From Bacillus massilinigeriensis (lineage in GTDB: Bacteria > Bacillota > Bacilli > Bacillales > Cytobacillaceae): DNA of 64,000 bases. This document shows positions 8,651 to 15,779 of the stretch, in pieces (the first letter of the stretch is position 1; every line of letters begins with the position of its first letter). A model generated the notes under the pieces. It was given only the letters and a program-made list of their open reading frames with translations, was not told where the DNA came from and did no database searches. Where the stretch lies: assembly GCF_900117315.1 (NCBI RefSeq), contig NZ_LT630337.1, positions 3,349,404 through 3,413,403 on the forward strand, in the 5' to 3' direction. The position numbers were made by a program, and so were the translations under genes.

Positions 8651-9631
8651 TTAATGAGCTAATACTTGTGTGATCCCTTGGGTAATTCTTTTCGCGTTTG
8701 GAAGCCATTCATTTTCAACAGATGGCACGGGATAAGGAGTATCAAAGCCGGTGACTCTAATAATTGGTGCGGACAAATGGAATAAGGCTTTTTCATTAAT
8801 GATGGCAGAGATTTCTGCACCAGGTCCCCCCGTCTTAACAGCTTCATGCACGATCAATACTCTCCCAGTTTTTTGAACGGAGGTAAGGATCGTTTCTTCA
8901 TCAATAGGTGAGATTGTTCTTAAATCTATTAATTCAATGGAAACATTTTGGGCCTTTTCATACTCATTAATCACACTCTTAACTAACGGTACTGATGGTC
9001 CCCATGTAATAACGGTTAAGTCATCCCCCTCCTTTATTACATTAGCCTTTCCAATTTCAATTACATAATCTTCCTCAGGAACTTCCTGTTGAAATGCCCT
9101 ATAAAGCTTTAATGGTTCTAAAAATAATACAGGGTCGTTATCCCTAATGGCCGCAGTTAATAAACCCTTTGCATCATATGGATTACTTGGCATAACAACC
9201 TTCATTCCTGGAGAATGCAAAAATAAACCCTCTAAGCTATCAGAATGAAGCTCAGGAGTTCTTACTCCTCCTCCAAATGGAGAGCGTATTACCATAGAAG
9301 CATTCAATCTACCACCTGAACGGAACCTTAACCTTGCAGCTTGAGCAGCCATCTGGTCCATTGCTTCATAGATAAATCCAAAAAATTGAATCTCTGCAAT
9401 CGGGCGCAGTCCTCTACTAGCCATCCCTACAGCGGCACCAATGATAGCCGATTCAGCAATTGGGGTATCTACGACTCGATTCTCTCCATAAATGGATTGC
9501 AATCCATCTGTCGCCCGAAATACTCCACCGTTTTTCCCAATATCCTCTCCTAAACATATAACACGGTTATCTCTTTCCATTTCCTTTTTTATTGCAAAGT
9601 TGATGGCTTCAATCATGGTCATTGCTGTCAT
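8651..9631 (-). CDS. 2-oxoacid dehydrogenase E1 component, beta subunit
   Basis: 326 aa, the usual size of PdhB/BkdAB-type subunits. Recognisable blocks are [11 protein letters not shown] (28-38), [23 protein letters not shown] (56-78) and the C-terminal transketolase-like domain with [12 protein letters not shown] and [12 protein letters not shown]. It forms the alpha2beta2 thiamine-diphosphate decarboxylase with the gene upstream. Its ATG overlaps the stop of E1alpha (ATGA), showing translational coupling. Pyruvate, acetoin or branched-chain oxoacids are the family's substrates. The neighbourhood favours a branched-chain or similar oxoacid from amino acid deamination, but this is inference. 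Confidence 0.93.
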   Translation of the reverse strand: MTAMTMIEAINFAIKKEMERDNRVICLGEDIGKNGGVFRATDGLQSIYGENRVVDTPIAESAIIGAAVGMASRGLRPIAEIQFFGFIYEAMDQMAAQAARLRFRSGGRLNASMVIRSPFGGGVRTPELHSDSLEGLFLHSPGMKVVMPSNPYDAKGLLTAAIRDNDPVLFLEPLKLYRAFQQEVPEEDYVIEIGKANVIKEGDDLTVITWGPSVPLVKSVINEYEKAQNVSIELIDLRTISPIDEETILTSVQKTGRVLIVHEAVKTGGPGAEISAIINEKALFHLSAPIIRVTGFDTPYPVPSVENEWLPNAKRITQGITQVLAH

Positions 9632-10692
9632 TTTAAAGCCCCCTCGGTTTTAATAGAATTCAGTTGTTCAGTGAGCTGGATACTTTTTTGCTCATAGACC
9701 ATATCAAAAACTTCCTGAATTTTACTAGCTGGAGTATTTACGGCGATTTCAAAGGCCTCGGACACCTTTTGATCAGCTAATTCATATTCCCTTTGGTCCA
9801 TCTCATCATCCCAGATTCCTTTAGATAGGATATAATTCCTCATTCTTGGTAAAGGATCTTTTAACATCCATTGCTCTAATTCACTTTTTTCCCTATATTT
9901 TGTTGGATCATCAGCAGTGGTATGAGGTCCTTGTCTATATGTAATGGCTTCTATTAATACAGGATTTCCATTCCTTGCCCGTTCTAGAGCTTGTTTCATC
10001 GTATGATAGACTGCTACACAATCGTTTCCATCGACTTGAACCCCTGTAATTCCATAACCCACTGCTTTTTGTGCAATCGTTTTGCTTCCTGTTTGTTTGG
10101 AGATTGGCACACTTATTGCCCATTGGTTATTTTGCACGAAAAAGACGACTGGGAGTTTATATACTCCAGCAAAATTTAAAGCCTCGTGGAAATCTCCTTC
10201 CGATGTCCCACCGTCACCGATATAGGTAACACTTACATTATCATTCTTGTAATATTGATCAGCCCAAGCACTTCCTACAGCATGTAGACACTGAGCGCCT
10301 ATAATAATCTGAACTGGAAATACATTGGCATCTCCTGCAGAAGTTCCTTTTAAATGGCCCATTGTATATAAGAAAAAGTTAGACATTGGCATCCCGTGAA
10401 CTAAGCAAGCCCCTACCTCTCGATAGCTAGGAAATATCCAATCTTCCTTCCTTAACGCGTAAGCGCTTCCAATTTGTGCAGCCTCTTGTCCAATCATTGG
10501 GGCGTATGTTCCAATTCTTCCTTGGCGCTGTAGCTTCAATGCTCTTTGATCGAATACCCTTGCCTGAATCATCCATTTATAAAGATGAATGAGTTCCTCA
10601 TCACTTACATCAGGCTCTGAAGTTACAAGCTGTCCCTCTTCATTCAAATATTGAATCATTTTCATTTCAAGCTGATTAGGTTCAATCCACAT
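9628..10692 (-). CDS. 2-oxoacid dehydrogenase E1 component, alpha subunit
   Basis: 354 aa. I start at the second ATG (10692), which has AGGGGG six bases upstream; the first ATG at 10698 abuts it. RIGTYAPMIGQEAAQIG and the thiamine diphosphate motif GDGGTSEGDFHEALNFA ending in NNQWAISVP are diagnostic. The phosphorylation-loop analogue TYRQGPHTTADDPTKYR is present. It decarboxylates a 2-oxoacid and acylates lipoate on E2. It is the first gene of the leftward operon and is preceded at 10775-10789 by the operator core shared with the tetR-permease intergenic region. Sequence features resemble PdhA/BkdA-type subunits and do not decide substrate. Confidence 0.93.
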   Translation of the reverse strand: MWIEPNQLEMKMIQYLNEEGQLVTSEPDVSDEELIHLYKWMIQARVFDQRALKLQRQGRIGTYAPMIGQEAAQIGSAYALRKEDWIFPSYREVGACLVHGMPMSNFFLYTMGHLKGTSAGDANVFPVQIIIGAQCLHAVGSAWADQYYKNDNVSVTYIGDGGTSEGDFHEALNFAGVYKLPVVFFVQNNQWAISVPISKQTGSKTIAQKAVGYGITGVQVDGNDCVAVYHTMKQALERARNGNPVLIEAITYRQGPHTTADDPTKYREKSELEQWMLKDPLPRMRNYILSKGIWDDEMDQREYELADQKVSEAFEIAVNTPASKIQEVFDMVYEQKSIQLTEQLNSIKTEGALK

Positions 10693-10774
10693 ATCCATCC
10701 CCCTAACAAATATTTTTATATCTCAACAAAAGTTGACAAATTTTTAATAAAACACCTCCATGATTCGAAGATAA

Positions 10775-10789
10775 TTGACATGGTGTCAA
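10775..10789. promoter_or_regulatory. Second copy of the TetR operator core, at the E1alpha promoter
   Basis: TTGACA-TGG-TGTCAA is a perfect inverted repeat with the same half-sites and 3-nt spacer as the operator at 4949-4963. Read leftwards its TTGACA (10784-10789) is followed after 18 nt by AATCAT, the same promoter geometry as in front of the permease operon. A further weaker inverted repeat, TCAAC-AAAA-GTTGA (10722-10735), lies between it and the gene. Shared operator and shared metabolic logic imply one regulon. Confidence 0.8.
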
Positions 10790-10876
10790 CTTCTTTTTTA
10801 AACTGAGTATAAACTCTCAATTTCTAATAGTCAACCATTTTTGTAAAAATTTAGATAATTATAAAAATAATAAAAA

Positions 10877-10901
10877 TAGACCTTTATATGTGAAAGGTCT
10901 A
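10877..10901 (-). terminator. Terminator of the tandem membrane-protein genes
   Basis: Perfect 9-bp stem TAGACCTTT/AAAGGTCTA with a 7-nt loop. Read leftwards it is followed by a T-rich run, placing the terminator about 30 nt after the stop at 10932. Confidence 0.75.
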
Positions 10902-10931
10902 CTACTTTTTTTGTTCAAATTTATTAAGCTC

Positions 10932-11501
10932 CTATCTATTTTTCATTCTCGTTCTTATTCCTGTCCAAGCAGCAATCACCAATCCCCCTGAAGAATCCGC
11001 AATTAAATCAATCATCGTATCTCTATTTCCTCCACCTTGTAAGGTCATTCCAAACAGTTGGTCGGAGCTAAACTCATATACTTCCCAAATCACCCCTCCA
11101 AACGTTGCAAATGAGAAGGTAAAAAGAAAGATAAACCATGAAGAGATTTGCCTACCAGCATCTCTATGTACGAGGCGTTCATATAAGGCAATGGCCGCAA
11201 AGGCTAGAATGGCACCGCTTAAAAAATGGAGAAAAGAGTCCCACCAGCCAAGGCCATACCATCCTCTAATTGAACCTAAATATTGAGAAGCAACTAGAAA
11301 AAGGAGATAGGAAATAATAAGGGGGAGATTGAACTGAAGCTTTGTAAAAAGGGCAAGTAGCAGTGGAATAGCTCCACATGCAATTCCCCCAATCGCAACT
11401 AATGATTTAAAAGATTCCCCATTTGCCTTATAAAAAAAGACTAGAATCGCCATAAAAATAATGTAGCTTAAGCTGAGTATAATCGTTACTTTTCGATTCA
11501 T
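10932..11501 (-). CDS. DUF2238-like integral membrane protein, paralogue 2
   Basis: 189 aa starting at MNRKVTII (ATG 11501 with GGAGG 7 nt upstream). The longer frame from 11615 would run into the preceding gene and lacks a start signal. About five membrane helices. Conserved polar motifs are GLGWWDSFLHFLSG, GGVIWEVYEFSSD and GGGNRDTMIDLIADSSGG, the pattern I associate with DUF2238/YjdF-type membrane proteins of unknown function. It is 19 nt downstream of a clear paralogue with the same motifs in the same order, so the pair arose by tandem duplication. The conserved WWDS, WE-YEF and DTM-DL residues look like a polar active or binding site in the membrane. Confidence 0.7.
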   Translation of the reverse strand: MNRKVTIILSLSYIIFMAILVFFYKANGESFKSLVAIGGIACGAIPLLLALFTKLQFNLPLIISYLLFLVASQYLGSIRGWYGLGWWDSFLHFLSGAILAFAAIALYERLVHRDAGRQISSWFIFLFTFSFATFGGVIWEVYEFSSDQLFGMTLQGGGNRDTMIDLIADSSGGLVIAAWTGIRTRMKNR

Positions 11502-11520
11502 AATTAAACCTCCACGAATG

Positions 11521-12087
11521 TTAGACGTTAGGTTTTCTGATGGTCGCATAAATGGAAGCAATGACTCCCCCTGCAAAGCCTGATAATAAATCATACATGG
11601 TGTCTTTATTTCCACCTAATTGCATCGTATGTGTAAACCATAAATCTCCAAAGAACTCATATATCTCCCACAACACACTTGAAGTGACAGAAAGAGAGAG
11701 AACAAAGAGGAAAATCATCCACCGGGATACATCCTTCCGTACCGTTTCAGGAATGCAGATTTTATATAGAGTAATACCAATAAATGCTACATAAAATCCT
11801 TTATATAAGTGAAGGGTAGAATCCCACCATTTGTGTTTTAAATAAAATTTTGCAATAGAACCTAAAAAAGTAGTACAAAGAATGGTTAAATAATAGCCGA
11901 CAATTAAAGGGATATTAAAAGGGATTTTCTTTAATCTCAATAACAAATAAGGCAATGCACTTACGACAATTCCCCCTAGAGCAACCTGCCAACGAGACGA
12001 GTCACCCTTCATGAGGAATACTATAAATAAAACGATACTAGTAATAATAAAAATTGTACTGAGAGCGAGTATAATTTTTCGTTTCAT
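11521..12087 (-). CDS. DUF2238-like integral membrane protein, paralogue 1
   Basis: 188 aa, ATG with GAGGTGATCGG ribosome binding site. About five membrane helices, with KWWDSTLHLYKG, SSVLWEIYEFFGD and GGNKDTMYDLLSGFAGG aligned to the same motifs of the downstream paralogue. Overall identity with its neighbour is moderate, so the duplication is not recent. The histidine in the WWDS-LH motif and the acidic WE-YEF and DTM-DL residues are kept in both. Function unknown. The two are probably co-transcribed from a promoter in the DnaA-box-rich interval upstream. Confidence 0.7.
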   Translation of the reverse strand: MKRKIILALSTIFIITSIVLFIVFLMKGDSSRWQVALGGIVVSALPYLLLRLKKIPFNIPLIVGYYLTILCTTFLGSIAKFYLKHKWWDSTLHLYKGFYVAFIGITLYKICIPETVRKDVSRWMIFLFVLSLSVTSSVLWEIYEFFGDLWFTHTMQLGGNKDTMYDLLSGFAGGVIASIYATIRKPNV

Positions 12088-12213
12088 CCGATCACCTCAA
12101 GATTCCATTAATTCTATTATGACCATTTGGTTGATAGATAAATCAATGAGGCTGACTATAGTTTCACTGAATGGATCAGACCAGCTCCCCCTGTCTTTAG
12201 TATAACCGACTCT

Positions 12214-12363
12214 TTATCCACACTAATCCACATTATTATCAACAAGACCAAGTGCTCACTTTACGGTTATAAACAGAGTTATGCACAGTTTGTGGGTAAA
12301 TTCACTCACAATATCCACAAAAGGTAAGTTTATTTCCTTAAAAATTCTATTAATTGTGGATAA
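12214..12363. promoter_or_regulatory. Cluster of six DnaA boxes
   Basis: Within 150 bp of gene-free sequence lie two exact DnaA boxes, TTATCCACA at 12214-12222 and its complement TGTGGATAA at 12355-12363. Four one-mismatch copies accompany them: TAATCCACA 12224-12232, TTATGCACA 12279-12287, TGTGGGTAA 12291-12299 and ATATCCACA 12311-12319. The first two are spaced one helical turn apart. This is not oriC (no dnaA/dnaN). It resembles the DnaA-box clusters outside oriC that titrate DnaA or regulate nearby genes in Bacillus. The 12088-12438 interval has no gene. Confidence 0.75.
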
Positions 12364-12438
12364 TTACATCTGTCATATTTACCCTATTTCTAGCATAAAT
12401 TAATAGCAATCTATTAAATACAGGAAGGTGAAATTCCA

Positions 12439-12621
12439 TTGCTGCAAATGATTGCTCTCTACCTATCACTAATTATGGCTCTCTATTTATTTGTATTCTC
12501 CTATATTGAGGGGATAAAAATTGCAAATGCTGAAGAAAAAGTCCATGGTGGGACTTTTATTTTTAGTGTAGTTGGTGCCTTTATTTTTTCCGGATTGACA
12601 AGTTTGCTGTATACATATTAA
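12439..12621 (+). CDS. Small membrane protein
   Basis: 60 aa from TTG at 12439, which lies 7 nt from AGGAAGGTGA; the alternative ATG at 12448 would be 16 nt away. Two hydrophobic helices (about 3-24 and 40-58) flank a short charged loop, IEGIKIANAEEKVHGG. No family recognised. It is followed within 20 nt by a terminator hairpin shared with the convergent acetyltransferase. The good ribosome binding site and terminator support a real gene. It lies just behind the DnaA-box cluster, which may therefore also influence its expression. Confidence 0.6.
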   Translation: MLQMIALYLSLIMALYLFVFSYIEGIKIANAEEKVHGGTFIFSVVGAFIFSGLTSLLYTY

Positions 12622-12639
12622 AAATCCCATTTGTGCAAA

Positions 12640-12677
12640 AAAACGGAGAATCTCATTCAATACAGAATCTCCGTTTT
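12640..12677. terminator. Bidirectional terminator
   Basis: AAAAACGGAGAATCT and AGAATCTCCGTTTTT-type arms form a strong stem with A/T runs on both sides, between the convergent small membrane gene and the acetyltransferase. Confidence 0.8.
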
Positions 12678-13240
12678 TACTCTTCTTTAATGATGGATGA
12701 TATTTCCACATCCATAAATCTGCCTTTTACAAAAAATCTCTTCCTTAATAACCCTTCGTATTGAAAGCCACTTTTCTCTAGGGCTTTTTTCGATGCAATG
12801 TTTAATGGATGATAGAATGCTTCAACCCGGTGCAAGCCCATATAAGAAAAGGCATACTCCACCACCTTTGTAATCACCTCTGACATAATACCCTTTCCCC
12901 AATAATCAGGATGCAGCTCATAACCAATTTCTGCTTTAAAATGTTCCCTTTCAATTTCGTGAAGGCCACAGGTACCTATGATTTCATTTGAATTTTTGAA
13001 GGTTATCCCCCAACGGATTTGCTCTCCATTGGAATAACGGTAGGAAAGTTGCTTGATTAAATCTGCCGCTTCCTTTTCTGAAGTATGGGTCTCAATATCA
13101 TAAAACTTCGTGACTTCATCTAATGAAAAGTAACGATACATTTGAGGGGCATCTTCCATTTGCAGCTGACGTAATATGAAGCGATCTGTCTCAAGCTCTG
13201 GGAACATATTAGATGTCCAATTAATATCTATTCCTATCAT
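12677..13240 (-). CDS. GNAT-family N-acetyltransferase, RimJ/RimL type
   Basis: 187 aa. ELETDRFILRQLQMEDAPQMYRYFS is the usual start of RimJ/RimL-type enzymes. The acetyl-CoA binding region shows ELHPDYWGKGIMSEVITKVVEYAF, and HPLNIASKKALEKSGFQYEGLLR closes the fold. It would acetylate a protein N-terminus or small amine using acetyl-CoA in the cytoplasm. The ATG at 13240 nearly abuts GGAAGGG, so the start is not certain. The gene begins inside the 3' remnant of the upstream acetyltransferase, suggesting an original overlapping pair. Confidence 0.85.
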   Translation of the reverse strand: MIGIDINWTSNMFPELETDRFILRQLQMEDAPQMYRYFSLDEVTKFYDIETHTSEKEAADLIKQLSYRYSNGEQIRWGITFKNSNEIIGTCGLHEIEREHFKAEIGYELHPDYWGKGIMSEVITKVVEYAFSYMGLHRVEAFYHPLNIASKKALEKSGFQYEGLLRKRFFVKGRFMDVEISSIIKEE

Positions 13241-13781
13241 CCCTTCCGTAACTTTCTAGGCGATTGATAAGCAAGGGTAGATTTCTCCAAGCATAAGCAA
13301 TTTCAACATGCTTTCGACCGTTTATTTCAAACGATTCCTGCCCAATTTGTTCCGGGAAAAACTAATCGTAGAACCTTCTGCTTGGATTATCCTCTATTAC
13401 CCATACAAGTAATGATTCTATACCTGTTTTCATTATCTCCTTCAAACCATGATAATAAAGCTTAGTCCCAAGCTTCTTTCTCTTATATTCTTCTAAAAGA
13501 TAGATAGCATACAATTCTCCATCCACACCAAACCTCTGCATTCTTTCCCTACCAAAGGATGCAAATCCAACAATCTCTCCTCCTGAATTTTCAGCAACAA
13601 TAACAGGGCTTTCCTCAGATGATGTGGAAATAACTCTCTTCCAAAGTTCATATTTATCTTCAATTTTTAGAGAATCTAAATAATCTTGACTGATAATTCC
13701 TTTATAGGTTTGCTGCCAGCTTTTCACATGGACCTTTGCAATCCTTTCTACATCTTTTTCCATTGCAAGACGTATATCCAT
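13221..13781 (-). pseudogene. GNAT acetyltransferase interrupted by an in-frame amber codon
   Basis: The open frame stops after 139 codons (13362-13781) at NPSRRFYD. In this family that motif continues for another 40-50 residues. The same frame resumes right after the TAG at 13362-13364 and encodes PEQIGQESFEINGRKHVEIAYAW, exactly the expected C-terminal strand and helix, up to a TAA at 13221. One codon change would restore a 186-residue protein. The truncated product keeps the N-terminal half and the acetyl-CoA site (YAIYLLEEYKRKKLG) but lacks the last strands. It sits 4 nt downstream of the EamA gene. Confidence 0.85.
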
Positions 13782-13785
13782 TCCA

Positions 13786-14697
13786 TCACTTCATTTCAGT
13801 TGATATTTTCTTCTGCTTAATAGCTACTTTTCTTTCATCTAACAGAAAAAGCATAATGCCTCCGACTACAATGATTCCACCAAGGATTTGTGTCCATGTG
13901 ACACTCTCGTTTAATAAATAGAAAGCCATAATTGTTGCTCCAACCGGTTCAAACAGGATTGCCATTGAAATCGTCGATGTACTAATCCACTTGAGGGACC
14001 AATTAAATAATGTGTGCCCCATCAAGGTAGGAATTAAGGCTAATAGAATGAAATAAACCCAGTCACTTTGAACGTCAGGGATTAAGGGCTCATGGACAAT
14101 TAATACATAAACAAATAAAGTAATAGCACTAAAGCTGTATACAACAAATGTGTAAGTAATTAGGGATAACCTTTGTCGAACGGTCTGACCAAACATGAGA
14201 TAGGCCGTAACCAATGCACATGCAATTAATGCAAGAAAATCTCCAAATAAAGCCATGCCACTTATTTTAAAGTCTCCCCAGCTGATAATGATACTTCCAA
14301 TAATGGCAACGATACAACTTAAAATAGCTTTTCCAGAAAATCTTTCTTTAAAAAAAAGAAAGGTTCCAATAAATGCGAATAATGGCTGAAGAGTAACGAG
14401 AACGGTAGAGCTTGCCACCGAGGTATAGTTTAAGGATTCAAACCATAGGATAAAGTGAAATGCCAAAAAGACCCCTGATACGATAGAAAATATCCAATCC
14501 TTCTTCGTGATTAGTTTCAGCTCTGAAACATATTTTAATAGAAACAAAGGGAGCATGAATAATACAGAAAAAAACAAACGATAAAAGGCAATAACTCCCG
14601 ATGGTGATGAAGAAACCTTTACTAAAATAGCCGAAGCAGAAACAGACAAAACGCCTATTGCCAAGACGACATATGGATTCACTTTTGGACCTTCCAT
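13786..14697 (-). CDS. EamA/DMT-family transporter (RhaT-like exporter)
   Basis: 303 aa with ten predicted membrane helices in two EamA repeats; AAAGGAGC precedes the ATG. ASAILVKVSSSPSGVIAFYRL in repeat 1 and GHTLFNWSLKWISTSTISMAILFEPVGA in repeat 2 are characteristic, including the proline/glycine-rich end of helix 9. Such proteins export amino acids or other metabolites across the cytoplasmic membrane, but the substrate cannot be assigned. It heads a leftward pair with the broken acetyltransferase. An exporter beside acetyltransferases hints at resistance to a small amine or amino acid analogue (inference). Confidence 0.85.
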   Translation of the reverse strand: MEGPKVNPYVVLAIGVLSVSASAILVKVSSSPSGVIAFYRLFFSVLFMLPLFLLKYVSELKLITKKDWIFSIVSGVFLAFHFILWFESLNYTSVASSTVLVTLQPLFAFIGTFLFFKERFSGKAILSCIVAIIGSIIISWGDFKISGMALFGDFLALIACALVTAYLMFGQTVRQRLSLITYTFVVYSFSAITLFVYVLIVHEPLIPDVQSDWVYFILLALIPTLMGHTLFNWSLKWISTSTISMAILFEPVGATIMAFYLLNESVTWTQILGGIIVVGGIMLFLLDERKVAIKQKKISTEMK

Positions 14698-14793
14698 TCA
14701 ATAGCTCCTTTTCTAGAAAATAATTTTCATTTATACCACATTTTACTATATGGATTTACCTTTTACACATAAAAACATTTGGAGGGTTCTTTA

Positions 14794-15531
14794 TTGTTAT
14801 TACTTCAAATTACAACAGCCCTAAAAGGAGAGATTATTAGCCAATTAGATATTGAAATTTTAATTAAGTTAGGGATATCTACAGCACTTGGTTTAATCAT
14901 CGGTCTTGAAAGAGAAATCAAGCGCAAGCCAGTTGGACTAAAAACCAGTCTAGTTATTTCCATTGTTAGCTGCTTATTGACGATTGTCTCCATCGAATCA
15001 GCCTACACATTTCCTCATAGTGATGAGGTCAATGTCACAATGGATCCTCTTCGATTAGCAGCACAAATTGTTTCAGGTATAGGTTTTTTAGGTGCTGGAG
15101 TGATATTAAGACGAGGAAATGATAGCATTTCAGGATTAACTACAGCCGCTTTAATTTGGGGTGCAGCAGGTATAGGAATTGCAGTAGGCGCTGGCTTTTA
15201 CATCGAAGCCTCTGCAGGGGTTGCATTATTGATTATTAGTGTAGAGCTTATTCCTCTTTTAGTTGCTTTCATCGGACCAAAACAACTGAGACAAAAAGAA
15301 ATTAAGCTACATTTAATTGTACATGAGAAAAAACGAATTGATGACTTAATCAAAGCAGTCAATGAACAAAAAATGAATATCCAAAATATCCGGATAAAGG
15401 ACTTAGAAAGTGGAAGTCATTTAGTAAAACTTAGAATAACGGTTAATTTTAAAAGAAAAACAACGGACGTCTATTATAGTATTTCAGAAATTGAAGGGGT
15501 CACCTCAGTCGAAGTAGAAAGTCTACAATAG
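14794..15531 (+). CDS. MgtC/SapB-family membrane protein
   Basis: 245 aa starting at TTG 14794, 7 nt behind GGAGGG; an earlier in-frame TTG at 14779 overlaps that ribosome binding site. The N-terminal domain has four membrane helices with the family signature ALGLIIGLEREIKRKPVGLKTSL and GIGFLGAGVILRRGNDSISGLTTAA, then IWGAAGIGIAVGAGFY. The C-terminal 80 residues form an ACT-like cytoplasmic domain. MgtC proteins are linked to growth in low Mg2+ and to modulation of ATP synthase in pathogens; in bacilli the role is poorly defined. Monocistronic, with its own terminator. Confidence 0.9.
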   Translation: MLLLQITTALKGEIISQLDIEILIKLGISTALGLIIGLEREIKRKPVGLKTSLVISIVSCLLTIVSIESAYTFPHSDEVNVTMDPLRLAAQIVSGIGFLGAGVILRRGNDSISGLTTAALIWGAAGIGIAVGAGFYIEASAGVALLIISVELIPLLVAFIGPKQLRQKEIKLHLIVHEKKRIDDLIKAVNEQKMNIQNIRIKDLESGSHLVKLRITVNFKRKTTDVYYSISEIEGVTSVEVESLQ

Positions 15532-15568
15532 AGAAAACCTTTATCATTTGATATGGGTTTTCTTTTTT
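15532..15568 (+). terminator. Terminator of the MgtC-family gene
   Basis: AGAAAACC/GGTTTTCT stem with a loop of about 15 nt, followed by a run of seven T residues, immediately after the stop codon. Confidence 0.8.
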
Positions 15569-15779
15569 TAATCCATATAAAAAATCACCAAATTTATTTA
15601 TGAAAATGATCAATTTGAATAGCGAATGGGATTTTCGATGTGACATTATTTTGTAATATTTTTGGATTATAAGCTACATGACATGTTAATTATTTATAAT
15701 ATAATTGTTATAATAAAAACTTTAAATAGACAGAATTTTCCAATATTATACTAATTTATACAATAGGTGGTGTCTCCAT

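Noticed and set aside
12214-12363. Chromosomal origin of replication
   Set aside because: Despite the DnaA boxes there is no dnaA, dnaN, recF or gyrase gene and no clear AT-rich unwinding module flanked as in oriC.
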